Assembly: GCA_037367405.1 (NCBI GenBank)
Contig: JAZKJV010010529.1
Span: forward strand, 248,001 to 312,000
Direction of reading: 5' to 3'
Length of the DNA stretch: 64,000 nt
Source: Ottelia alismoides
Lineage: Eukaryota > Streptophyta > Magnoliopsida > Alismatales > Hydrocharitaceae
Each line of letters begins with the position of its first letter. Position 1 is the stretch's first letter. A program made the position numbers and the translations under genes. Of this stretch, positions 48,625-60,059 are shown piece by piece. The notes beneath the pieces are model-generated. The model ran no database searches. It saw only the letters and a list, made by a program, of their open reading frames with translations, and was not told the origin of the DNA.

Positions 48625-51538
48625 TGAAGAGCTACGTGTAGAGTACTTGTCTAAGTTACGCCACTGTCTAAAAGAATCATGCATATGTTGCGAAATATTC
48701 TACTTAGACGGATCACGATGACTTGTGATCATAGTCTTGGGGACTCAAAGAATTAAGTTGCTAGGAATTGAATGGTTTCAACTCCAAATCCTATAAGGTT
48801 CCACTAAAGTTAAGTGGATTAAGGTCTTAACCAAGCTCCATTCTTCAATTCTATTTCATACTAGTTTAAATTCAATATTATTTTAAAAAATGCAAATGCA
48901 AATGCAAAAATGTTTACAAAACATTCTTTTTTAAAACGAAAAGAAAATAAAAGACAAATTCTTTTTGAAAAGTTATTGAAAGAAATTTGCAAATTTTATG
49001 GATTTTATCTTTTTCAATTTTTATGGCATTTTATTAAAGAAAGAAAAGACATATTTTAAAAACATTTACTAGAATATGTACATATTTACAAGGCTTTTAT
49101 TAACATGTTTTATATATAATTTTTAGAAGTGGTTTTAATTTACAGATTTTATTGAAGGATTTTATATACAAAATAATTTTATATACATATTTTAATTAAC
49201 AAAGTTTACAAATAATTATAGGTTTTATTTACAAAGATTTTATAACATATATATACAAATAGTTTATATACCCATATTTATGTCCTATGTGACAAAATAG
49301 TTTACAATTTTTTTACAAATCTTTTTACAATATTTTTCAAATCATTTTTCAAGACTAGTTTTAAAAATAATTTTATAACTCATGTTAGAAACAATTTTTC
49401 AAAAATTTTTTTGAAAAAAAATTATTTTCAAACATTTTTCAAGCATATGTGACTACACTAGTCACAATCCTTTCTCTTGTCTACCCCCTCTTCTTGAGTT
49501 GGATGTAGTTCAACTTAGAAGGGAATACCAACTCCTTGAGGAAAGAGTTACTAGACTGGGGAATTAGAGTAACCTTTATAGAGGAGGTTGTTTCTTTTCA
49601 ATTTCTGATGTGGAGAGCAATATTTCACTTACACAATAGAAGTTAGATTCAAATTAATTAGAATTTGTATATGAGGATTTGTTCTGACCTGACTGTTGAG
49701 GGGATTTGAATAGAGACGTATAGAACTTAAAGGTTGTCAGGTCTTTAATTCAATTCCCGATAAGGTCCTACCACATTATTAATGAAAAGGTCGAGTTGAG
49801 CTCCATTTTTACCTTTTATTCATGACCTTGGTATGGATCCCAAAATCATTTCACTTTTGCATTTTATTTTATTTGCTTAGGAACGAGCAAGGTTTAAGTA
49901 TATGGGGTTGATGAATATGTGATTCATCATAGTAAAAGTTGAAAATAGACTTTGTTTACATGTAATTAGAGGCATTAACGCATTCATTCTACATTATTAT
50001 AATTTATGAACTTGTAGATAATATTCACACTATATAACTCATATTTTCATTAAATAAGAAGCCAAATTCTTTTGTAAATATCACATGTATATTCACCTTA
50101 TCTCCCCTATTTTTATTTTTTATTATTAATTAAAATTGAATAAAATCAACTCTATAGTGTATATATTACTAACACTAATAAAGGAAAAATATAAAAAAAT
50201 ACTAACTTGTAAAATTGACCAATAAAATCCAAACCCTACTATGAGACTAAGAAACTTAAAATGTGAATATCTCTCTTATACTGTTGATGAATCATCATTC
50301 ATCACTCTTTATTCTTTTATTATAGCTAAATATCTTGGCAAAACATCATGCATATAGTTGTAAATACAAGAACTTATCAATAAGCATGCATTTGCTAATA
50401 TTCAATAATTAGCAGGTATTTCTATAAAAATAAATGAATAAAGAAAAAAATAAAAAGAAGGAAATATTTAGAATAAATATTGAGTGACTTGAACCCAAGA
50501 TTAGGTCCAAAATGTATCAGATCGCTAAATAAAATAAGTAGAGAGAGGTAGGGCCACTATACCTTGTACATACACCTCCCTTGATGTAGGGCATTTTTAT
50601 CCCCTTCTATATATTTCCCAAAAAAAACAAAAATTAGAAAAATAAAATAAAACTAAAAATAAAATTCTCTCTCTTTCACCTTGTACACAGTACACTTATA
50701 TATGTATAATATACCTATTTATTTTATACTTGTACATAGCTAATAAAAATAAAATAAAAATTATTTAATACTCCAAATAATATGTTGTAAATAAATAAAA
50801 TACAAATTTGGGGTATTTATGCAAAAATAAGAAAATAAAAATAATTGTATCAAATACATAGGTATTTTATATCTGTACATCATATACTATAATGTATATA
50901 TCATAATTTATTTTTCATAAAATTAAATAAAAATTATAGAAAATAGTTTGAAAAATAACAAATATTTTTTATTTTATCAACTTTTAAAATAAAATTGTTT
51001 TTCAAAGTTTAATTGAATTTTCAATTCATTTTATGTATCTTTTTTCTGATTGGTCTGGGGCGGACTATTGACCCTTGTCAACTGCCCCCCTAGACCTTTC
51101 TTCGTCCGGATATGGTTTCCACCCGACTCTCTCCTAATTTTCCAGAACTGATCTGACCACCATCATTATTACTCAGCTTCTCTGATTATCAAGGGACAAT
51201 CCACGATCTACGTTCGATGAATCCTCTAGGGATCTGTCCCTCGGTTCGCGCACTAAAGCTCCACCTTTCTCGGACCCTGCATAGTATAAATTCTCATGGA
51301 GCTATACCTTCTTATTCATCTTTGACCGCTCCCTCGTCTCTATTGACCTCCACCCCAACCCATCAGTGCCTGCATGCGATAGAGGTCGTTGTAGAGAGGA
51401 TTCGAGCCACGTAGCCTTAGGTCCGGCGAACTCATCGCCATGCTCCATCGCAAGGAGAGCTCAGCCTCTGGACCCGTTGAACCATCGAGGCGAAGACCCC
51501 CGGAGGTCCCTGACCTTTAGCCTAGATGACTCCATTCA
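48624..51538 (+). repeat. Tandem array unit 4 (mosaic A-B-A)
   Basis: Length 2914. Type A to about 49.15 kb (CATTTTATTAAAG, TTTTAATTTACAG), type B from about 49.33 to 50.02 kb (CAAATCATTTTTC, GACTGGGG, AAATTAATTAG, TATATGGGGT), then type A again from about 50.09 kb (CACCTTATCTCCCC, AAGATTAGGTCC). Isolated A-type bases occur inside the B tract. TATAAAT at 51285. The W-box pair is broken here: GACCCTTGTCAA replaces GACCCCGGTCAA. Confidence 0.95.
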
Positions 51539-54452
51539 TGAAGAGCTACGTGTAGAGTACTTGTCTAAGTTACGCCACTATCTAAAAGAATCATGCATAT
51601 GTTGCGAAATATTCTACTTAGACGGATCACGATGACTTGTGATCATAGTCTTGGGGACTCAAAGAATTAAGTTGCTAGGAATTGAATGGTTTCAACTCCA
51701 AATCCTATAAGGTTCCACTAAAGTTAAGTGGATTAAGGTCTTAACCAAGCTCCATTCTTCAATTCTATTTCATACTAGTTTAAATGTCAATATTATTCTA
51801 AAAAATGCAAATGCAAATGCAAAAATGTTTACAAAACATTCTTTTTTAAAATGAAAAGAAAATAAAACACAAATTCTTTTTGAAAAGTTATTGAAAGAAA
51901 TTTGCAAATTTTATGGATTTTATCTTTTTCAATTTTTATGGCATTTTATTAAAGAAAGAAAAGACATAATTTAAAAACATTTACAAGAATATGTACATAT
52001 TTACAAGGCTTTTATTAACATGTTTTATATATAATTTTTAGAAGTGGTTTTAATTTACAGATTTTATTGAAGGATTTTATATACAAAATAATTTTATATA
52101 CATATTTTAATTAACAAAGTTTACAAATAATTATAGGTTTTATTTACAAAGATTTTATAACATATATATACAAATAGTTTATATACCCATATTTATGTCC
52201 TATGTGACAAAATAGTTTACAATTTTTTTTACAAATCTTTTTACAATATTTTTCAAAACATTTTTCAAGACTAGTTTTAACAATAATTTTATAAATCATG
52301 TCAGAAACAATTTTTCAAAATTTTTTTTGAAAAAAAATATTTTAAAACATTTTTCAAGCATATGTGACTACACTAGTCACAATCCCTTCTCTTGTCTACC
52401 CTCTCTTCTTGAGTTGGTTGTAGTTCAACTTAGAAGGGAATACCAACTCCTTGAGGAAAGAGTTACTAGACCGGGGAATTAAGGTAACCTTTTTAGAGGA
52501 GGTTGTTTCTTTGCAATTTCTGATGTGGAGAGCAATATTTCACTTACACAGTAGAAGTTAGATTCAAATTGATTAGAATTTTATATGAGGATTTGTTCTG
52601 ACCTGACTGTTTAGGGGATTTGAATAGAGACATGTAGAACTTAAAGTTTGTCAGGTCTTGAATTCAATTCCCGATAAGGTCCTACCACATTATTAATGAA
52701 AAGGTCGAACTGAGCTCCATTTTTTACCTTTTATTCATGACCTTGGTATGGATCCCAAAATCATTTCACTTTTGCATTTTATTTTATTTGCTCAGGAACG
52801 AGCGAGGTTTAAGTATATGAAGTTGATGAATATGTGATTCATCACAGTAAAAGTTGAAAATAGACTTTGTTTACATGTAATTAGAGGCATTAACACATTC
52901 ATTCTGCATTATTATAATTTATGCACTTGTAGATAATATTCACACTATATAACTCATATTTTCATTAAATAAGAAGCCAAATTCTTTTGTAAATATCACA
53001 TGTATATTCACCTTATCTCCCCTATTTTTATTTTTTATTATTAATTAAAATTGAATAAAATCAACTCTATAGTGTATATATTACTAACACTAATAAAGGA
53101 AAAATAAAAAAAAATACTCACTTGTAAAATTGACCAATAAAATCCAAACCCTACTATGAGACTAAGAAACTTAAAATGTGAATATCTCTCTTATACTGTT
53201 GATGAATCATCATTCATCACTCTTTATTCTTTTATTGTAGCTAAATATCTTGGCAAAACATCATGCATATGGTTGTAAATACAAGAACTTATCAATAAGC
53301 ATGCATTTGCTAATATTCAATAATTAGCAGGTATTTCTATAAAAATAAATGAATAAAGAAAAAAATAAAAAGAAGGAAATATTTATAATAAATATTGAGT
53401 GACTTGAACCCAAGATTAGGTCCAAAATGTATCAGATCGCTAAATAAAATAAGTAGAGAGAGGTAGGGCCACTATACCTTGTACATACACCTCCCTTGAT
53501 GTAGGGCATTTTTATCCCCTTCTATATATTTCCCAAAAAAACAAGAAATAGAAAAATAAAATAAAACTAAAAATAAAATTCTCTCTCTTTCACCTTGTAC
53601 ACAGTACACTTATATATGTATAATATACCTATTTATTTTATACTTGTACATAGCTAATAAAAATAAAATAAAAATTATTTAATACTCCAAATAATATGTT
53701 GTAAATAAATAAAATACACAATTGGGGTATTTATGCAAAAATAAGAAAATAAAAATAATTGTATCAAATACATAGGTATTTTATATCTGTACATCATATA
53801 CTATAATGTATATATCATAATTTATTTTTCATAAAATTAAATAAAAATGATAGAAAATAGTTTGAAAAATAACAAATTTTTTTTATTTTATAAACTTTTT
53901 AAATAAAATTGTTTTTCAAAGTTTAATTGAATTTTCAATTCATTTTATGTATCTTTTTTCTGATTGGTCTGGGGCGGACTATTGACCCCGGTCAACTGCC
54001 CCCCTAGACCTTTCTTCGTCCGGATATGGTTTCCACCCGACTCTCTCCTAATTTTCCAGAACTGATCTGACCACCATCATTATTACTCAGCTGCTCTGAT
54101 TATCAAGGGACAATCCATGATCTACGTTCGATGAATCCTCTAGGGATATGTCCCTCGGTTCGCGCACTAATGCTCCACCTTTCTCGGACCCTGCATAGTA
54201 TAAATTCTCCTGGAGCTATACCTTCTTATTCATCTTTGACCGCTCCCTCGTCTCTAGTGACCTCCACCCCAACCCATCAGTGCCTGCATGCGATAGAGGT
54301 CGTTGTAGAGAGGATTCGAGCCACGTAGCCTTAGGTCCGGCGAACTCATCGCCATGCTCCATCGCAAGGAGAGCTCAGCCTCTGGACCCGTCGAACCATC
54401 GAGGCGAAGACCCCCGGAGGTCCCTGACCTTTAGCCTAGATGACTCCATTCA
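51538..54452 (+). repeat. Tandem array unit 5 (haplotype A)
   Basis: Length 2914. Type A markers throughout: CAAAACATTTTTC, GACCGGGG, TATATGAAGT, AAGATTAGGTCC, GTATCAGATC. TATAAAT at 54199 and an intact TTGACC/GGTCAA pair. Confidence 0.95.
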
Positions 54453-56807
54453 TGAAGAGCTACGTGTAGAGTACTTGTCTAAGTTACGCCACTGTCTAAA
54501 AGAATCATGCATATGTTGCGAAATATTCTACTTAGACGGATCACGATGACTTGTGATCATAGTCTTGGGGACTCAAAGAATTAAGTTGCTAGGAATTGAA
54601 TGGTTTCAACTCCAAATCCTATAAGGTTCCACTAAAGTTAAGTGGATTAAGGTCTTAACCAAGCTCCATTCTTCAATTCTATTTCATACTAGTTTAAATG
54701 TCAATATTATTCTAAAAAATGCAAATGCAAATGCAAAAATGTTTACAAAACATTCTTTTTTAAAACGAAAAGAAAATAAAAGAAAAATTCTTTTTGAAAA
54801 GTTATTGAAAGAATTTGTAAATTTTATGGATTTTATCTTTTTCAATTTTTATGGCATTTTAATAAAGAAAGAAATGACATAATTTAAAAACATTTACAAG
54901 AATATGTACATATTTACAAGGCTTTTATTAACATGTTTTATATATAATTTTTAGAAGTGGTTTTTATTTACAAATTTTATTGAAGGATTTTATATACAAA
55001 ATAATTTTATATACATATTTTAATTAACAAAGTTTACAAATAATTATAGGTTTTATTTACAAAGATTTTATAACATATATATACAAATAGTTTATATACC
55101 CATATTTATGTCCTATGTGACAAAATAGTTTACAATTTTTTTACAAATCTTTTTACAATATTTTTCAAATCATTTTTCAAGACTAGTTTTAAAAATAATT
55201 TTATAACTCATGTTAGAAACAATTTTTCAAAAATTTTTTTGAAAAAAAAATTATTTTCAAACATTTTTCAAGCATATGTGACTACACTAGTCACAATCCT
55301 TTCTCTTGTCTACCCCCTCTTCTTGAGTCTGTTGTAGTTCAACTTAGAAGGGAATACCAACTCCTTGAGGAAAGAGTTACTAGACTGGGGAATTAGAGTA
55401 ACCTTTTTAGAGGAGATTGTTTCTTTTCAATTTCTGATGTGGAGAGCAATATTTCACTTACACAATAGAAGTTAGATTCAAATTAATTAGAATTTGTATA
55501 TGAGGATTTGTTCTGACCTGACTGTTGAGGGGATTTGAATAGAGACGTGTAGAACTTAAAGGTTGTCAGGTCTTTAATTCAATTCCCGATAAGGTCCTAC
55601 CACATTATTAATGAAAAGTCGAGTTGAGCTCCATTTTTACCTTTTATTCATGACCTTGGTATGGATCCCAAAATCATTTCACTTTTGCATTTTATTTTAT
55701 TTGCTTAGGAACGAGCAAGGTTTAAGTATATGGGGTTGATGAATATGTGATTCGTCATAGTAAAAGTTTAAAATAGACTTTGTTTACATGTAATTAGAGG
55801 CATTAACGCATTCATTCTACATTATTATAATTTATGAACTTGTAGATAATATTCACACTATATAACTCATATTTTCATTAAATAAGAAGCCAAATTCTTT
55901 TGTAAATATCACATGTATATTCATCTTATTTCCCCTATTTTTATTTTTTACTATTAATTAAAATTGAATAAAATCAACTCTATGGTGTATATATTACTAA
56001 CATTAATAAAGGAAAAATATAAAAAATACTAACTTGTAAAATTGACCAATAAAATCCAAACCATACTATGAGACTAAGAACCTTAAAATGTGAATATCTC
56101 TCTTATACAGTTGATGAATCATCATTTATCACTCTTTATTCTTTTATTATAGCTAAATATCTTGGCAAAACATCATGCATATAGTTGTAAATACAATAAC
56201 TTATCAATAAGCATACATTTGTTAATATTCAATAATTAGCATGTATTTCTGTAAAAATAAAAGAATAAAGAAAAAAATAAAAAGAAGGAAATATTTAGAA
56301 TAAATATTGAGTGACTTGAACCCAAGAGCAGGTCCAAAATGGACCAGATCGTTAATAAAATAAGTAGAGAGAGGTAGGGCCACTATACCTTGTACATACA
56401 CCTCCCTTGATGTAGGGCATTTTTATCCCCTTCTATATATTTCCAAAAAAACAGAAATTAGAAAAATAAAATAAAGCTAAAAATAAAATTCTCTCTCTAT
56501 CACCTTGTACACAGTACACGTATATATGTATAATATCCCTATTTATTTTATACTTGTACATATTTATTAAAAATAAAATAAAAATTATTTATACTCCAAA
56601 TAATATGTTGTAAATAAATAAAATACAAAATTGGGGTATTTATTCAAAAATGAAAATAAAAATAATTGTATCAAATACATAGGTAGTTTGAAAAATAGCA
56701 AATATTTTTTATTTTATAAACTATTTAAATAAAATTATTTTTCAAATTTTAATTGAATTTTCAATTATTTTTATGTATCTTTTTTCTGATTGGTCCGGGG
56801 CGGACTG

Positions 56808-56821
56808 TTGACCCCGGTCAA
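56808..56821 (+). promoter_or_regulatory. Inverted W-box pair in Y 5' LTR
   Basis: TTGACC-CC-GGTCAA, preceded by CTGATTGG (CCAAT box in reverse) near 56786-56793 and located about 205 bp before the TATA box. The pair is also seen at 62333-62346 and in array units 1, 2, 3 and 5. Confidence 0.6.
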
Positions 56822-57024
56822 CTGCCCCCCTGGACCTTCCTTCGTCCGTATCCGGTTTCCACCCGACTCTCTCCTAATTTTCCAAAACTGATCTGACCAC
56901 CATCATTATTACTCAGCTGCTCTGATTATCGAGGGACAATCCATGATCCACGTTCGATGAATCCTCTAGGCATCTGTACCTCGGTTCGCGTGCTAAAGCT
57001 CCACCTTTCTTGGACCCTGCAGAG

Positions 57025-57031
57025 TATAAAT
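57025..57031 (+). promoter_or_regulatory. TATA box of Y 5' LTR
   Basis: GAGTATAAATTCTCC is kept in the 3' LTR (62549) and as TAGTATAAATTCTC in all array units. Transcription would start about 30 bp downstream. Confidence 0.6.
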
Positions 57032-59311
57032 TCTCCTGGAGCCACACCTTCTTATTCATCTTTAACCGCTCCCTCATCTCCAATGACCTCCACCCCAACC
57101 CATGAGTGCCTGTGTGTGATAGAGGGCGTTGTAGAGAGGATTCGAGCCATGTAGCCTTAGGTCCGACAAACTCATCACCGTGCTCTGTCGCAAGGAGAGC
57201 TCAGCCTCAGGACCCGTCGAACCATCAAGGCGAAGACCCTCGGAGGTCCCTGACCTTCAGCCTAGATGACTCCATTCACCAAGTAGCTTCGATTACTTCT
57301 TGTTCGCTATTGATTCTAGATTTTCACATTTGGGTTGATTTCCGTTCATCAACCCCGTTCACCGTGATCGAATCATTCAATCACCTTCCCGACGGTCCCA
57401 TCACTGTCGGCGACCTTCTCTACATCTTATACACCCTTCCATTCACCTCGTTTGCCCAGGAACAAGCACCCAGGCCCTCCTCCGTCGTCACTTCGCCGGA
57501 GGGCCACGCATCACCTCATCGACCACCCATTCCGCACACTAACGGGTCGAGGCACTTTTCACTCGACCCAACGTCTCATCTGTGCAGGTCTAGAGCCCAA
57601 AGGGCCTCATCTGGAGGTTTGAACATCAAAGCACAACATCTCCAAGTCTCCAGCTTCATCAAACCGTTCACGATGGTCCTGGCCTCATCAGAGCATCGTC
57701 ATCGGTGCGGACAGGAGCCAGCATCATTTCTTCCATTGGAGCATCCCCGGAGGACGTCTCAACTGCACGTAGCAGCCGGTCGAAGCTCGCCGGAGGTGAG
57801 TTCTTCATCGTTCTTTCAGGAGGCATCTTTGTTGTTGGATCTAGGCTCCCTCCAGTTCTGATCGTGACCGTTCATCCTCGGGGAGTCCTTGATCTTCCAA
57901 TCCATCTGAGGATCAACTGTCAGTCGTCCATAGCCGAACCAGTATCGCCCACGCTCAGTCGTTCGATCATAAGTGGATCTATTCAGCCGTAGGATGGCTA
58001 ATAAGAAGGGTATTTGCATTTAGGCCATGTTATCTTTTTGCATTTATTTCTTAGTCCTGTAAATATTTTTCAGAGTTGTTTTTAGTTTGGACCTTTTGCA
58101 TCTAGGACCTTTTGCTTCTGTTATTTGCATTCTGATCCCTCTATTTGTGTAGCACGTGATCAGCCACGTGCCCTCTGGATTTTTTTGCATGTTTCATCCT
58201 GGATTTCATGATTGTTAATGAATGAATCTTTATGAATAGGATTTACATTTGTACCCCTGAGTGCCTGGTTCACATGTCCCCTACGTGATGGTTGTTTTGC
58301 AGATTGAGCCCTAAACTATTTCCACATGTTACCGTATGGCTGATAACTTTTCAATAATTGCGTATAGGTCCTTATGTGTTGCGTGTTTGATTTTTTCTTT
58401 AATAAATATCAAATATTGTCCAAATATCAGGAGATTTTGATACATGGCTCCTGCCATGATGTAGGAATTTCTTAGAATTTTTTGTTTTATTTTGTTTTAG
58501 TTTAGCATTTTTAAAAATTCAAAAACCATAAAAATTTGCCTCTGTCTGTTTTCAAAAATCAATTAAAATTTTTAAAAGCCTTAAAGATTTTCTAAAAAAA
58601 TTCTTTTCTGCTTGTTTTCTGTTGTTTTAATTACTGTCCAATTTTTGTTGCATTTCCACTTATAAAAACCATAAAAATTAAAAAAAGAGTAAAAAACTTA
58701 GAAAAATCAGTAAAAATTCATAAAAAAAAATGAATTTTCTCTTGCTGTAGTTAGATTTTTATCTCTAGTTTGTCATAAAATCGTCGCTTGAATTTTATAG
58801 GCATTTTAAGCAATTTTAAATTGCTTTTAGATTTTGGTTGTACACTGTTTATGATTTTTATCCTTATTTGATTTTTAGAAAATTAATTAAAAATATGAAA
58901 AATCTAGAAAAATTAAGAAAAACATTTGCATATTTTAAAATCCCCAAAAAAAATATTCTAATTTTCTGAATGGTTTTCATGCTTTAAATAATTGTTAAAT
59001 TGTGAATCTTTGGGTTCTTTTATCCTTTTTATTGATATTAAAAATTACAAAAAAATTAAAAAATTAAAAACAACCAGTTTTGATATTTTTGGGATTCTCG
59101 ACTACTTCGTAGTGTTAGCATCACATTCTCCTTGTGTTCGACCCTAGTAGCTGTACCAGGTAAAATAAAATAGCGAGACCGCTATTTGTGCTTGATTGAT
59201 TGATTTTTATCTTGTTGTTCTTCTTTTTCTTGTTGAGTCCAACCCGAGTGGTTGAGGTTGCAACGACCTTTGATACCATTTTACCTTAGTCGCTTGGGTC
59301 GCTCATCAGAA

Positions 59312-59328
59312 TGGCGTCGTTGCCGGGG
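59312..59328 (+). other. Primer binding site of element Y (tRNA-Asp type)
   Basis: TGGCGTCGTTGCCGGGG matches 16 of 17 bases of TGGCGCCGTTGCCGGGG, the complement of the 3' end of plant tRNA-Asp. This PBS, three bases after the LTR, is typical of Athila/Tat-type gypsy elements. It fixes the LTR end at 59308. Confidence 0.9.
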
Positions 59329-59602
59329 AACACGTCTTAGTAGTCAGTTTCTTTGCTTGATTTTCTTATATATTCTTAAATAACTGTGGACTGACACAAT
59401 TTCTGTTCTGTCTTTCTTGCCAGGGCCAACGAGCGAGGGCTCGTTGACATCGCTCCTATTCATTTTGCATGAGATGTGGTCTTTGATTCACATCTAATGC
59501 ATCTCATGCCTAATTATCATTGTCTTCCGCCTTGTATAGATCCAGATGTCCATATCATTCCATTCTTTAGTCCCACACCCCATCTTCATCTTATGATTAT
59601 GT

Positions 59603-59992
59603 TATACTTAGGGTGTACTTTACCCTAAGTATAGGGGGGTGTTGGACTCTTGAGTATTCTTTTGATTCTTTTTACCTCTGTTGTGCTGCTTATACTTAGG
59701 GACCTTTCGCCCTAAGTATAAGAAGGTAAACCCTGTACATTCTATCACTCGGATTTCCCTTCATGAACAGCCGGCTATACCTAGGATTAATTGATCCTAA
59801 GTATAGGAGGAATCACCGAGCTCTCTTCACTCTATTCTTTGATTCGTCTTTGTAGTATACCATTCCTTTTCACTTCTCTATACTAAGCACGAGTTATGTC
59901 TTCTTCATAGCTCTCGATCGACTCTGAGGACATCGTTCGAGCTAAGTATAGAGGGTGTCGTATATATTTTGTATATACTTTAGCCATAACTC
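59603..59992 (+). other. Cluster of four stem-loops sharing a TAAGTATA core
   Basis: Three compact inverted repeats: TATACTTAGGG/CCCTAAGTATA (59603-59633, perfect 11-bp arms), TTATACTTAGGG/CCCTAAGTATAA (59690-59721, perfect 12-bp arms) and CTATACCTAGGAT/ATCCTAAGTATAG (59775-59806, one mismatch in 13). A fourth, looser one is GCTAAGTATA/TATACTTTAGC (59941-59984), itself enclosed by CACGAGTTATG/CATAACTCGT-type arms (59889-59994). They lie about 300-680 bases after the PBS. Confidence 0.8.
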
Positions 59993-60059
59993 GTACTTTG
60001 TGTGAGTGTGTTAATAAATAAATGGATAAAAATTCTTTTATCTAAAAACAATAAAATTT

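Larger units (their letters stand above)
54452..57278 (+). repeat. Tandem array unit 6 (haplotype B, right edge, runs into full element Y)
   Basis: Length 2826. Type B and near-identical to units 2 and 3 up to about 56.56 kb; beyond this it departs (ACATATTTATTAAAA for ACATAGCTAATAAAA, a loss of about 90 bp near 56.68 kb, several base changes near the TATA box at 57025) and is closer to the 3' LTR at 62 kb. At 57277 the units would jump to internal DNA; here the LTR simply continues (CATTCACCAAGTAGC). Confidence 0.95.
56112..59308 (+). mobile_element. 5' LTR of non-autonomous gypsy element Y
   Basis: It starts TGATGAATC, ends CA at 59308 and is 3197 bp long. The PBS follows after three bases. 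The 3' LTR starting at 61522 matches it along all 2.48 kb visible, with many differences and a ~90 bp deletion in the 5' copy. Layout: AT-rich U3, CCAAT/W-box module at 56790-56821, TATA at 57025, C-rich leader to 58.0 kb, AT-rich late part, and a GTGTTCGACCCTAG motif at 59131. The 251-codon frame at 57106-57861 starts at GTG and is broken in the 3' LTR, so I do not call it a gene. Confidence 0.85.

Noticed and set aside
39908..57278. Array considered as a tandem gene cluster, rDNA-like spacer or CRISPR-like repeat
   Set aside because: Units are built of LTR and internal retrotransposon DNA, contain no RNA gene and no spacer structure.
57106..57861. Longest open frame in the window (251 codons) in the Y 5' LTR
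   Set aside because: It starts with GTG, not ATG; the matching part of the Y 3' LTR (62.63-63.4 kb) has a broken frame; the sequence is LTR leader and shows no known domain.
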